DNA of 64,000 nt, taken from positions 1 to 64,000 of the forward strand of contig CAVSHP010000002.1 in the NCBI GenBank assembly GCA_963727635.1, given 5' to 3'. This DNA is from SZUA-36 sp963727635. Its GTDB lineage: Bacteria > Pseudomonadota > Gammaproteobacteria > Xanthomonadales > SZUA-36. Positions within the stretch are counted from its first letter, which is position 1. The number at the start of each line of letters is the position of its first letter. The notes under the pieces are model-generated. The model was not told the DNA's origin. It did not search any database and worked only from the letters and a program-made list of their open reading frames with translations. This document shows, one piece after another, positions 37,269 through 46,169 of this stretch. Position numbers and translations under genes: made by a program.

Positions 37269-38192
37269 ATGCGCATGTCAAGACGAAAACTACTCAAGAT
37301 CGGTGGCGGCGCAGGCCTGGTGGCGGCGGCCGGACCCTGGCGACCTTTGCTGGCGCAAACCGGGACCAGGATCATGACGACCATACCCTCAAGCGGGGAA
37401 CAGTTGCCGGCCGTGGGACTCGGCACACGTGATTTCCGTTCTGACGCCAATGCGGAAGAGATGCAACGCTTCAGGGATACGCTGGAAACATTCTATGCGG
37501 CAGGCGGACGCGTCATCGACACCTCGCCCAACTACGGCGAAGCGGAAACGGTCATCGGTCGATTACTGGCTGATATCGGCATACGTGATGACGTGTTCAT
37601 GGCGACCAAGGTGGACCGCGAAGATCAGCAGCAGGGTATCGTGCGTATGAACCGTTCATTCAAATTGCTGGGCGGTGAAAAGATCGACCTGATGCAGGTT
37701 CACAACCTGCGTGGCACCGAAGTGGAACTGGAGACCATGCAGGCCTGGAAGGCGGAGGGACGCATCCGCTACGTCGGAGTTACCACGCACAATCCCGGTC
37801 AATACGCTGAAATGCAGGATGTGATGCGCCGTCATGCGCTGGATTTCATACAATTGAATTATTCCCTCGCAGAGCGCGCGGCCGAAGAAAGCATATTGCC
37901 CCTGGCGAGAGATCGCGGCATTGCGGTGCTGGTCAACCTGCCATTTGCCCGCGGTGAGCTGTTCAGTGCGGTGGCCGGCCATCCATTACCGGACTGGGCT
38001 GCCGAGATTGACGCGCTAAGCTGGGGACAGGTCTTCCTCAAGTACGTGATATCTTACCCGGCTTCGACCCTGCCGATTCCCGGGACCACCAAGCCGCACC
38101 ACGTCAGGGACAATCTGGGTGCGGCAGTGGGACGTCTGCCGGACGAGAAATTGAGAAAGGAAATTGAGAACTACATAGCACCCTTGCTCTGA
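37269..38192 (+). CDS. Tat-exported aldo/keto reductase
   Basis: The 307-residue product begins MRMSRRKLLKIGGGAGLVAA, a clear Tat signal (SRRKLLK), followed by LLAQ. The aldo/keto reductase tetrad residues are visible: Asp and Tyr in DTSPNYGEAE, Lys in FMATKVDRED, His in MQVHNLRG. The C-terminal LPIPGTTKPHHVRDN is the NADP-binding segment. The gene follows the exported epimerase-like gene by about 150 bases and is followed by an exported M14 carboxypeptidase after 39 bases. It may form a periplasmic set; the substrate is unknown. Confidence 0.88.
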   Translation: MRMSRRKLLKIGGGAGLVAAAGPWRPLLAQTGTRIMTTIPSSGEQLPAVGLGTRDFRSDANAEEMQRFRDTLETFYAAGGRVIDTSPNYGEAETVIGRLLADIGIRDDVFMATKVDREDQQQGIVRMNRSFKLLGGEKIDLMQVHNLRGTEVELETMQAWKAEGRIRYVGVTTHNPGQYAEMQDVMRRHALDFIQLNYSLAERAAEESILPLARDRGIAVLVNLPFARGELFSAVAGHPLPDWAAEIDALSWGQVFLKYVISYPASTLPIPGTTKPHHVRDNLGAAVGRLPDEKLRKEIENYIAPLL

Positions 38193-38231
38193 TTGCCGGG
38201 GTTTTTATCGCTTGCTGGAGTGGCTTGACAA

Positions 38232-40097
38232 ATGAAACCCCGGACCACGCTGCTTGTTGCGCTTTTCCTCGCACAAACTGCCATACAGGCGCTGGCAGAT
38301 AACACGACGGATGTATTTTCTGACACCGAATCCCTTCTGCCACCGGTGCAGGAATGGTCAGGTGCGAGCGAGTCGCTGGTGGTTACGGCCGATGATCCGT
38401 GGATTACGCCGGCCGAACGCATGCAATTGGTGGCAACACCGGACTACGACGAGACCGTGGCCTGGCTGCACAACCTGGTCGACGCTGCACCCGAACTGGA
38501 GATGGTCTCCATTGGCCGCAGCCTGCAGGGGAGGGACATCTGGATGGTGATCGCAAGCGCCGACGGGGCCTTCAGCGCCGCGGCGATGAAAAACACCGGT
38601 AAACCCCTGCTACTCGCCCATTCAGGTATCCACGCCGGTGAAATCGACGGTAAGGATGCCGGGTTGATGTTGTTGCGCGACATGACCGTGGCGGCAAAAC
38701 GAAAGGACCTGTTGGAAAAAACCAATTTCCTGTTCATACCGATTTTAAATGTCGATGGCCACGAACGCAGGTCTGCATACAACCGCATCAACCAGCGTGG
38801 ACCGCAGGAGATGGGCTGGCGCACCAATGCCCGCAACCAGAACCTGAACCGCGATTTCACCAAGCTTGACACCGAGGGTGTGCGTGCCCTGATCGGGGTT
38901 TTCAGACAGTGGCAGCCCGATCTGTACATCGACCTGCACGTAACCGACGGCGTGGACTACCAGTATGACATCACGTTTGGCGGCAATGGCCGTGATGGCT
39001 GGTCACCTGCCATTGGCAACTGGATCGAAGACGTTTACCGGCCGGCTGTAAACCTTGCCCTTGTTGAGAACGGGCATGAGCCTGGCGGGCTGATCTTTGC
39101 AGCCAATGACAAGGATATGCAGGATGGTTTTTTGACCTGGTCGGGTGATCCGCGTTTCTCCAACGGCTATGGGGACGCCATCCACCTGCCGACCATCCTG
39201 GTGGAGAACCACTCTCTCAAACCCTACAAGCGCCGTGTGCTGGGCACATACGTGCTACTGGCGGAAAGCCTGGATTTGCTGGCCAGGGAAAAAACCACCT
39301 TACGCAAAGCGAGGGAGACGGATCAAAAAAGCCGGCCGCAATCGATACCACTGACATTTGAACGTGATGAAAACCAGCTTGCGAAGAAAGTACCATTCAA
39401 GGCGATCAGCTCGGAACGTTACAAGGGCACGGCAAGCGGCGCCGAGGTGGTACGCTGGACCGGGCAGCCGGTCACCCTGACAATTCCTGAAATTTTCATA
39501 ACCAAACCAAAGGTGTCGGTGGAAACGCCGGCCGCCTACATTGTGCCACCGGCCTGGGCCGACGTGGTTGAACGGATAAGATTGCACGGTATAGCGGTGG
39601 AACAGTTATCGGAACCGCTTACCACGCGCGCCGAGTTTTATCGTTTACCCGCTGCCGGCATTGCAGAATCCACGGACTGGACGCCAAATCCGTTCGAGGG
39701 CCACATCCGGATCGATCCAGGTGAGCCCATCAAGGAAGTTATTGAAACCACTTTTCCAGCCGGTTGTTACCGCATCAGCACCGATCAGCCACTCGGCGAA
39801 CTGCTGGTTTTGATGCTGGAACCACAGGCCCCCGATTCGTTTCTGCAATGGGGCTTTTTTCTCGAAATTTTCACCCGCACGGAATACGCCGAAGCCTACG
39901 TAATGGAACCCCTGGCGGAGAAAATGCTGGCCAGTGATGCGGCCTTAAAAACCCGCTTTGAAGAAAAACTGGCAAATGATGAGACATTTGCGAACAGTCA
40001 GTATCAGCGTTTGATGTGGTTTTATGAACAAACACCCTTTTATGATGCACAATATTTATTGTATCCGGTGGCCAGGATTCCACGGCACGGGCAGTGA
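38232..40097 (+). CDS. Secreted M14 family zinc carboxypeptidase
   Basis: The 621-residue protein has a signal peptide (TLLVALFLAQTAIQALADN). The M14 domain contains the HxxE zinc motif in AHSGIHAGEIDGKDAG, a substrate Arg/Asn in TNARNQNLNRDFTK, and the third ligand in DLHVTDGVDYQYD. The C-terminal half is rich in beta strands and not recognised. The protein presumably removes C-terminal residues from extracellular or periplasmic peptides. It closely follows the aldo/keto reductase gene, with only 39 bases between, so cotranscription is likely. Confidence 0.9.
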   Translation: MKPRTTLLVALFLAQTAIQALADNTTDVFSDTESLLPPVQEWSGASESLVVTADDPWITPAERMQLVATPDYDETVAWLHNLVDAAPELEMVSIGRSLQGRDIWMVIASADGAFSAAAMKNTGKPLLLAHSGIHAGEIDGKDAGLMLLRDMTVAAKRKDLLEKTNFLFIPILNVDGHERRSAYNRINQRGPQEMGWRTNARNQNLNRDFTKLDTEGVRALIGVFRQWQPDLYIDLHVTDGVDYQYDITFGGNGRDGWSPAIGNWIEDVYRPAVNLALVENGHEPGGLIFAANDKDMQDGFLTWSGDPRFSNGYGDAIHLPTILVENHSLKPYKRRVLGTYVLLAESLDLLAREKTTLRKARETDQKSRPQSIPLTFERDENQLAKKVPFKAISSERYKGTASGAEVVRWTGQPVTLTIPEIFITKPKVSVETPAAYIVPPAWADVVERIRLHGIAVEQLSEPLTTRAEFYRLPAAGIAESTDWTPNPFEGHIRIDPGEPIKEVIETTFPAGCYRISTDQPLGELLVLMLEPQAPDSFLQWGFFLEIFTRTEYAEAYVMEPLAEKMLASDAALKTRFEEKLANDETFANSQYQRLMWFYEQTPFYDAQYLLYPVARIPRHGQ

Positions 40098-40245
40098 ATT
40101 TTTCAGCACTTAAGCGATGGTTGACGAGACAAAAAAGTGTGTTGATGTTTTTTTAACAATTAACCAAAAAAAGTGAGTTTGTGATTTGTAGTCATATATA
40201 ATATCTCCCTAAGGGTTTCGTGTTTACATTTGGAGGAGGAAAGTA

Positions 40246-41163
40246 GTGAAACATTTCAAGTTAGGCTTAGTTGCAATTACGTTGTCATTTTTGCTCAGTG
40301 CCTGTGCCTCAGGTCCTGGCAAAACCGGCTGGTATGACCAGTGGGGTGCGTGTGCTGCTGCAGGCGCGGCAGTTGGTATGGCCGGTGGTGCCACAGATGA
40401 TTTTGATTCAGCCATGTACGGCACCGTAGGTGGTTTCCTCGTTGGCGGCGCGATCTGCGGGATGAGCGATACCGATGCCGACGGCGTGAAGAATTACAAG
40501 GACAAGTGCCCCGGAACCGTGGCGGGCGGTATTGTTGATGAACATGGTTGTGAGAAAGACAGCGATGGCGATGGTGTTGTCGATCGTCTGGACGATTGCC
40601 CCGGAACACCGGCTGGCGTGAAGGTCAATGAGCACGGCTGTCCGAATGACAGTGATGGCGACGGCGTTCCTGACGACCGCGACAGATGCCCGGGAACACC
40701 TGCTGGTGCGAAAGTCGACCAGTACGGTTGTGAACTGGATGATGACGGCGACGGCGTTGTTAACAGCAAGGACAAGTGCCCGAATACACCGGCCGGAACA
40801 CCTGTTGATAACAACGGCTGTACCCTTGCCGCGGAATTCAAGCTCGAACATGTAAACTTCGAATTTGATTCAGCAAAACTGACGGGGGATTCAACCGAGA
40901 GCCTGGATGGGGCTGTGCAGATTCTGAAGCGTCATTCCGACCTGAAAGTTGAGATTGCCGGGCATACCGACAGCGTGGGTAGCGAGGCATACAACATGGG
41001 CCTGTCACAGCGCCGGGCACAGTCTGTGGCTGATTACCTGATTGCCCACGGTGCAAAGGCTGCCAATATGACGGTCAAGGGCTATGGCGAGTCTGACCCG
41101 GTAGCAAGTAATGATACTGCAGCAGGTCGTGCAGCCAACCGTCGGGTTGAGTTGCGCCACTAA
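40246..41163 (+). CDS. OmpA-family lipoprotein with thrombospondin type 3 repeats
   Basis: The 305-residue protein starts at GTG 40246, preceded by a very strong GGAGGAGG. It has a lipobox (FLLSACASG), then a glycine-rich segment typical of glycine zippers. At least four TSP3-type calcium-binding repeats follow (DSDGDGVVDRLDDCPGTPAG...). The OmpA C-terminal peptidoglycan-binding domain is the rest: VNFEFDSAKL, GHTDSVGSEAYNMGLSQRRA, RVELRH. It is a likely abundant outer-membrane anchor linking to the cell wall. A strong terminator follows, and expression is presumably high. Confidence 0.95.
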   Translation: MKHFKLGLVAITLSFLLSACASGPGKTGWYDQWGACAAAGAAVGMAGGATDDFDSAMYGTVGGFLVGGAICGMSDTDADGVKNYKDKCPGTVAGGIVDEHGCEKDSDGDGVVDRLDDCPGTPAGVKVNEHGCPNDSDGDGVPDDRDRCPGTPAGAKVDQYGCELDDDGDGVVNSKDKCPNTPAGTPVDNNGCTLAAEFKLEHVNFEFDSAKLTGDSTESLDGAVQILKRHSDLKVEIAGHTDSVGSEAYNMGLSQRRAQSVADYLIAHGAKAANMTVKGYGESDPVASNDTAAGRAANRRVELRH

Positions 41164-41186
41164 GATCCTGACGAAATGACCTTTAC

Positions 41187-41217
41187 AACCCGGCAGTGAA
41201 AACTGCCGGGTTTTTTT
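41187..41217 (+). terminator. Rho-independent terminator of the OmpA-family gene
   Basis: AACCCGGCAGT pairs with ACTGCCGGGTT around a 3- to 4-nt loop, followed by seven T, starting 24 bases after the stop codon. Confidence 0.95.
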
Positions 41218-41254
41218 ATGTCTGCTGATGGATGGGCGGGGTGTTTTCGGTGCC

Positions 41255-42220
41255 TTACCCGGTATATTTAAGACGCCGGCGCATTCTGAAATTACGCCAC
41301 AGGTTGGCTGGTTTGGTGTCTGTCCAACCGTTTTGAATCATTTCTTCAACGGCATCCAGCACACGTTCTGATGAGTTGCCATCAAGGAACGGGGTCATTG
41401 ACGGCCCATAAGCTTCGATTGCCGCAAGCAATGCATCAGTGGGCGCCAGCGCCTGGCGAATGGCCGCTTCCAGGTCTTTGACCTCGGTGATATTGATCAT
41501 GCAGGCCTGCGGATCACGGTTTCTGTAGGTGACGACCGGTTTTTTCAGTAATAAAAATTCCTGCAATATTGAAGAGTTATCACTGACCATCACATCGGCA
41601 CGGTGTAACAAATCGAGTACGCTACCGGTGTCGTAGTAGGATAAATTTTCGCCTTCAAGTGATCGATACCGGTCCACGGTTTCCCTGGCCATCTTGGGAT
41701 GAAGGGTGACCAGCCATTGCCATTGGCTATTTTGTGACAGGCGTTCAATTTCAGGGCAAAGGGCCTCCGCACCCGACAGGCGTGGTGTAAATGTGGAACC
41801 AAAAAGAATTTGCGGCCGGTTAAAACGCTGTTGCTCCTGCGGTTCTTGCAAAAGCGAATCCAGTTTTAGCCAGCCCGTTTCACGAACCTGGAAATAGCCA
41901 CGCTTCCTCTCCAACGGTTTGAGCATGGCGGTGCGAATCGGCCCTTCGGTACAAAAGAGGTCAAACAGACCGCGTTCAGGATAAATATTGCCGCGCTTGT
42001 CCTCGTTGAGCCCGTGAAATACCTGTACCTTGAGACCCGGAATAAAGCCCGGCACCTGGTCACCGGGGGCAAACACGACATCCGGATTGTAGGCAATGGC
42101 TGAGGCAATATCCGGCAGCGTTTCCTCACCCGGCTTCAATAGCGCTTGCGAGGCATTTTCGACCAGCAGCCAACGCACCTGGTAGCCGCGATTTTGAGCT
42201 GCGCTTTGCAATGGACGCAA
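41255..42220 (-). CDS. CDP-glycerol glycerophosphotransferase-like protein
   Basis: The 321-residue reading has a GT-B style C-terminal half: LFGSTFTPRLSGAEAL, WLVTLHPKMARETVDRY, and ADVMVSDNSSILQEFLLLKKPVVTY. That pattern is typical of CDP-glycerol:glycerophosphotransferases and related glycosyltransferases. The N-terminal domain is truncated at TTG 42220. In-frame codons continue upstream to about 42350 (residues like RHSGRFLFYLEQDYS), without a good start, so a frameshift or unusual start may hide the true beginning. The protein probably modifies a surface polymer, consistent with nearby sulfotransferase and nucleotide-sugar genes. Confidence 0.7.
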   Translation of the reverse strand: MRPLQSAAQNRGYQVRWLLVENASQALLKPGEETLPDIASAIAYNPDVVFAPGDQVPGFIPGLKVQVFHGLNEDKRGNIYPERGLFDLFCTEGPIRTAMLKPLERKRGYFQVRETGWLKLDSLLQEPQEQQRFNRPQILFGSTFTPRLSGAEALCPEIERLSQNSQWQWLVTLHPKMARETVDRYRSLEGENLSYYDTGSVLDLLHRADVMVSDNSSILQEFLLLKKPVVTYRNRDPQACMINITEVKDLEAAIRQALAPTDALLAAIEAYGPSMTPFLDGNSSERVLDAVEEMIQNGWTDTKPANLWRNFRMRRRLKYTG

Positions 42221-42451
42221 TACCGCAAACGAATAGTCCTGTTCGAGATAGAACAGAAAACGTCCGGAATGTTGCCTTGATTCGATAATGGTCGGTGTTT
42301 CCCTGTTCAGAACTTCGGAATAAATGATCCATGGTCGACGTCTGCGCGGATTGTAGCACTACCCATAACGGCCAATCACGGTAGTTTTTGTTCCAGCTTA
42401 CATCGGCTAAACTAGCAAACTTTATTCAGCAACAGAAGCAGGACCGGCGCT

Positions 42452-43459
42452 ATGGACATCTACTTTGGAACAGTTGCCAGGGCCGCACCTGTGAGCGAAG
42501 GCGGCAGCCTTTTCAAACTGGACTGGGAGCGCAAGGCCATCGTCAGGGAAGTGCCCAACGTACCGGTGGAGCCCTCCCTGTACCATGATCCCAATGCCCG
42601 CGGTAACGTGCGCGGCGTGCGCGGAATCCGTATCCACAATAACCAGGTCATCGCCGCCGACTATCACACGCTGAACTTCTTCGACCGTGATCTGAATTTG
42701 CAGCGTAAGCTGTCCCACGGCCTGATGGTTGGCATCCACGAAACCTGGCTCGAGGGTTCATCGCTCTGGATCACCTCCACGACCCTTGATGCCGCGTTGA
42801 AATACCGTCTCGAAGACGGCGCACTCGAGGCCTCCTTCTGGCCGCGTGAGATGCCTGAATACCAGCGTTTGCTCGGGCTCGAACCACTGCCGATTGACAA
42901 GTCCGTCGACAACCGCCTGAATTACCTTGAGCAGGATTCTTTCCGCGGACCTTCACACCTGCATTTGAACGCGGTATGTGAGTTTCGCGGCGAAATCTAT
43001 GCCCTGTTTCACTCCAGGTGCGTGGTTGCCAACCTCAGCAAGGGCACCATCGTCATCGAGGATGAAAAACTGAAACACGCGCACAACCTGATTATTGAAG
43101 AACCCGGCGTGGCCTATATCAATGATACCCACCGTACCGTGGTACGTGAGTATGACCTGCCGAGCGGCAAGCAGATCCGGGCCATCGACATCAAGAAAAT
43201 GTCCGGTATCAAGTCACTGTTGGTGAAAAGCGCGGCCCGTGCGATCCGTGAGATGGGTGTTTCGTTTTTTGGCAGCAAGCGCAAGGCCACTGCCAAGCCG
43301 CTGTATCTGCGTGGCTTGTCAATTACACCCGAGTACATCTTCGCGGGTTTTTCACCGGCGACGATCGTGTGTATCGACAAACGCTCCGGAAAACTGGTGG
43401 ATTACTATTTTCACAGTACCGACATGCGTGTCTGTATACACGGCCTGACCTGCGGGTAA
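42452..43459 (+). CDS. Hypothetical protein with repetitive beta-strand pattern (TIGR03032/DUF4915-like)
   Basis: The 335-residue protein shows no clear catalytic motif. Alternating strands such as NNQVIAADYHTLNFFD, SSLWITSTTLDAALKY, GEIYALFHSRCVVAN and GVAYINDTHRTVVREY suggest a beta-propeller. This resembles TIGR03032-type proteins that often accompany glycosyltransferases and sulfotransferases. It lies between a CDP-glycerol transferase-like gene and a sulfotransferase gene, so a role in surface polymer building or sensing is plausible. This is an inference; family placement is tentative. Confidence 0.6.
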   Translation: MDIYFGTVARAAPVSEGGSLFKLDWERKAIVREVPNVPVEPSLYHDPNARGNVRGVRGIRIHNNQVIAADYHTLNFFDRDLNLQRKLSHGLMVGIHETWLEGSSLWITSTTLDAALKYRLEDGALEASFWPREMPEYQRLLGLEPLPIDKSVDNRLNYLEQDSFRGPSHLHLNAVCEFRGEIYALFHSRCVVANLSKGTIVIEDEKLKHAHNLIIEEPGVAYINDTHRTVVREYDLPSGKQIRAIDIKKMSGIKSLLVKSAARAIREMGVSFFGSKRKATAKPLYLRGLSITPEYIFAGFSPATIVCIDKRSGKLVDYYFHSTDMRVCIHGLTCG

Positions 43460-43474
43460 TACAGGCGTCGGCGT

Positions 43475-44107
43475 TTATTCGTCGAAGCTGTAGCCGAACA
43501 TTTCAATTTCGCGTGCCCAGTGGCGGGCGACCAGCTGCCGGCTTTCAGCATCGTAGTAATCCTGGTAGTGCCGGCGTTGCGTGGCATTTTTCCGTTGCAG
43601 TTCCTGCTGGGGTATGCCGATTCGCGTGCAAACGGTTTGCCAGTCGCTTTGCAGGTTTTCCAGTTTGCCGACAAAGTCCATCAGCAGCTTGCCCCGGCGG
43701 TCGCATAACATGTTGAGCTGGTAGGCGTCCTTGCGTGGTATCTGCATGTGGACGAATTGCCTGAATCCCGCCAGTTTTTTAACCCGTTCATGACGTCCGT
43801 GGTTGGTCTTTTTCAGCAGAAATTCGTACTCCGAGACCAGCCGGTCCCAGGGGTTACGCACAAAGGCAAATTTGAAGTAGCGTTCGAAGGTGTCCGCAGG
43901 CATGCGTCTTTGCGCCGCGCGGATGTCATCGTGCGCGCGGAAAACATATTTGTGGTAGTCCCACTCCAGATAGGCGCGGCTCTTCAAATGCGCCAGGCTG
44001 CCCGCCGGTCGCGGCAGGCACAGCGGCAGCAGGATGGTTTTCATGCTGGTGCTGGCGACTTTGCGCATACGCAGGAAAACGAATTGGTGACTATCGGAAA
44101 TCAGCAT
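43475..44107 (-). CDS. Sulfotransferase family 2 protein
   Basis: The 210-residue product has a PAPS-binding 5' phosphosulfate loop with FVFLRMRKVASTSMKTILL near its N-terminus. The 3' phosphate motif is FKFAFVRNPWDRLVSEYEF. Both are hallmarks of carbohydrate sulfotransferases (Sulfotransfer_2). The C-terminal part contains GKLENLQSDWQTVCTRIGI. The start at 44107 is chosen over an upstream in-frame start because residues before it are not family-like. The enzyme probably sulfates a polysaccharide or lipid. It runs against the preceding hypothetical gene, with the convergent stops 15 bases apart. Confidence 0.88.
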   Translation of the reverse strand: MLISDSHQFVFLRMRKVASTSMKTILLPLCLPRPAGSLAHLKSRAYLEWDYHKYVFRAHDDIRAAQRRMPADTFERYFKFAFVRNPWDRLVSEYEFLLKKTNHGRHERVKKLAGFRQFVHMQIPRKDAYQLNMLCDRRGKLLMDFVGKLENLQSDWQTVCTRIGIPQQELQRKNATQRRHYQDYYDAESRQLVARHWAREIEMFGYSFDE

Positions 44108-44196
44108 GTTTTTTGATCTGCAAAATGCGCAACTTGTATTATGATGAGACACATACGAAGACGTCAACGAGGCTGCCGGAAATAGCACGAACCAAT

Positions 44197-44571
44197 ATGA
44201 AAAACCTGATCATTGCCAGCCTGACTTTATTCTTGGGCAGCGCGGCCCAGGCACAACCGGAAGACATGGTGAGAGCAAACGACGCCATTGAACATGCCGG
44301 AGAATTCGCCATGGTCTGCGGTGTGATTGCCAGCGCGAAGTACCTCAAGGACGCAAAGGGTGCACCGACGTATCTGAATTTCGACAAACCCTATCCAGAG
44401 CATAAATTCAGTGCGATTATTTTTGGCAAGAACCGGAAGAACTTCAGTCCTGAACCTGAAACGCTGACCGGCTACAAGGCCTGTGTCTATGGCAAGGTCA
44501 AGGTTTATAAGGGCAAAGCACAGATCGAACTGGTAACGGCAGAGCAGTTATCGGTCAAACCGCCAAAATAA
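44197..44571 (+). CDS. Exported OB-fold-like hypothetical protein
   Basis: The 124-residue product starts MKNLIIASLTLFLGSAAQAQ, a classical signal peptide cleaved after AQA. The mature protein of about 105 residues contains VCGVIASAKYLKDAKGAPTYLNFDKPYPEHKF and YGKVKVYKGKAQIELV. These features recall small periplasmic OB-fold proteins (the G-x-I-x-F-strand arrangement, and YKGKxQIEL). A single Cys in VCG and one in KACVYG may form a disulfide. Function unknown. It is divergent from the sulfotransferase gene by 90 bases. Confidence 0.72.
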   Translation: MKNLIIASLTLFLGSAAQAQPEDMVRANDAIEHAGEFAMVCGVIASAKYLKDAKGAPTYLNFDKPYPEHKFSAIIFGKNRKNFSPEPETLTGYKACVYGKVKVYKGKAQIELVTAEQLSVKPPK

Positions 44572-44690
44572 AGGCACCGCCGCGTGCTACAACGGTTCCA
44601 GGTCCTGGAACCATGGAACTACCCGGATACTGCCGGCGGTTCATGTCCGGCTTTTTATGACCCGAGATTCTTTAAAACGGATTCAGTCCG

Positions 44691-46031
44691 TCAATGGAGT
44701 TTCGACTTGAGTCGCGGGTACCAGAAGGCCTGGGCTAATCCGCGTGCGGCCATAAAGACCAGCACGGCGAGCCATAAACCACGCAATCCCCAGGCATCCG
44801 ACATCGGGTTGAGCACAAGCCAGTAGATGGCAAAAGCAATCGCCATTGTCACCATCATCGCGGCACCGGCGGTCGCGGCGATGTAAACACCGTCAAACTG
44901 GTAGCATGCCACCGCAATAACCGGCAGGACGACAACCAGCGGCATTAATGTCTCCACGGAATGACGAACGGCAGAAATGTCTGTCAGCATAGCGGTCAGG
45001 CTGTTGCCCGCCAGCCAGAAGCCGAGTGCATAAACCACACTGGCTGCCAGTGCCCAGACACCCGTCAACAAAACCCAGCGGTGAAACAATCGGGCATTGC
45101 CTTCACCCCACGCGGAACCTGCGAGTGCTTCGGTGGCATGGGCAAACCCGTCCAGTCCCAGAGATATCAACAACATGTATTGCATGACCACGTGGCTGGC
45201 GGCCATCTCCACCTCACCGAGCGCCCCGGCAACTCGCATCACCAGGGACAGGGCTGTCATCAACAGTATGGTGCGAACAAAAATATATCCATTGATTGCA
45301 ATCAGCTTTTTAAAACCGGATATCAGCCAGGTACCGTTGCTGCGCAAACCGGCCAGCAGGGCATGCAGACCAAAGATCCTCACCAGCAATAACACGCCCA
45401 CCAGCGCGGCCAGCCACTGGGCGATCACGGTTCCAAGGGCTACACCCTCGACACCCATACCCAACACAACCACGAAAATCACGTTCAGAAAGGCGTTGGT
45501 GATGTTCAACACCAGTTGTTGCGCGAGCACCAGTCCCGTTCGGGCAAGACCGAACAGTACACCTGAAACCGCATAGACCAACAGGCTGGCCGGGGCTGCC
45601 CATATACGGATATGGAAGTAACTGGCCGTCAGCATCGCGACGCTCTCCGGCGGCGCCAGGGCCTTGATGGATGCCAGCAGGATGATCTCCTGCAACAACA
45701 GCAGTACAGCGCCCAGGCCAACCGCCAGTGCCGCACTGCGCCAAATGCCCGCGATCAGTGTTTCGCTATCGTTCCTGCCATTGGCCTGGGCGATGATGCC
45801 GGTGGTACCCATCCGCAGAAAGCCGAAGGCCCAGAAAATGAAATTGAATATCACGCTGCCAAGACCGATCGCCGCCAGGTAGGCGGGGTCGGCGAGATGA
45901 CCGATTGCCCAGGTATCCACCAGGCCGACCAGCGGCGCGGAGGAGTTGGCCAGGATCGCAGGGAAAGCAATTGCGATGATCGTCCGGTGCGGGTGTTTTG
46001 CTTGTTCGGCTAGGGCATCTGCCTGCATCAT
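44691..46031 (-). CDS. MATE family efflux transporter (DinF-like)
   Basis: The product from 46031 has about 446 residues and twelve predicted membrane segments. It begins TIIAIAFPAILANSSAPLVGLVDTWAIGHLADPAYLAAIGLG, here regions of the first two helices. Internal repeat features are MGTTGIIAQANGRND and the second-half counterpart GLDGFAHATEALAGSAWGEGN. These are typical of the DinF subgroup, which exports organic compounds with Na+ or H+. The gene is divergent from msrP, and its upstream in-frame extension overlaps the msrP start region, so the shorter start at 46031 or 46028 is preferred. Confidence 0.9.
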   Translation of the reverse strand: MMQADALAEQAKHPHRTIIAIAFPAILANSSAPLVGLVDTWAIGHLADPAYLAAIGLGSVIFNFIFWAFGFLRMGTTGIIAQANGRNDSETLIAGIWRSAALAVGLGAVLLLLQEIILLASIKALAPPESVAMLTASYFHIRIWAAPASLLVYAVSGVLFGLARTGLVLAQQLVLNITNAFLNVIFVVVLGMGVEGVALGTVIAQWLAALVGVLLLVRIFGLHALLAGLRSNGTWLISGFKKLIAINGYIFVRTILLMTALSLVMRVAGALGEVEMAASHVVMQYMLLISLGLDGFAHATEALAGSAWGEGNARLFHRWVLLTGVWALAASVVYALGFWLAGNSLTAMLTDISAVRHSVETLMPLVVVLPVIAVACYQFDGVYIAATAGAAMMVTMAIAFAIYWLVLNPMSDAWGLRGLWLAVLVFMAARGLAQAFWYPRLKSKLH

Positions 46032-46169
46032 CCGGGCTCGTTTGCGGGGGCAGCGGCTATAATAACGGTGAAATTGCAGCGGGAGTGTGATTTTTTGGAA
46101 ATAAAACTGCGCCATCGCCGGTCTAAGTGTGAGTAACGACAATACACCCGAAACGGAGTACAGGAATTT

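Noticed and set aside
44113..44196. Upstream extension of the exported OB-fold-like protein
   Set aside because: Would hide the signal peptide inside the protein; the start at 44197 gives a normal leader.
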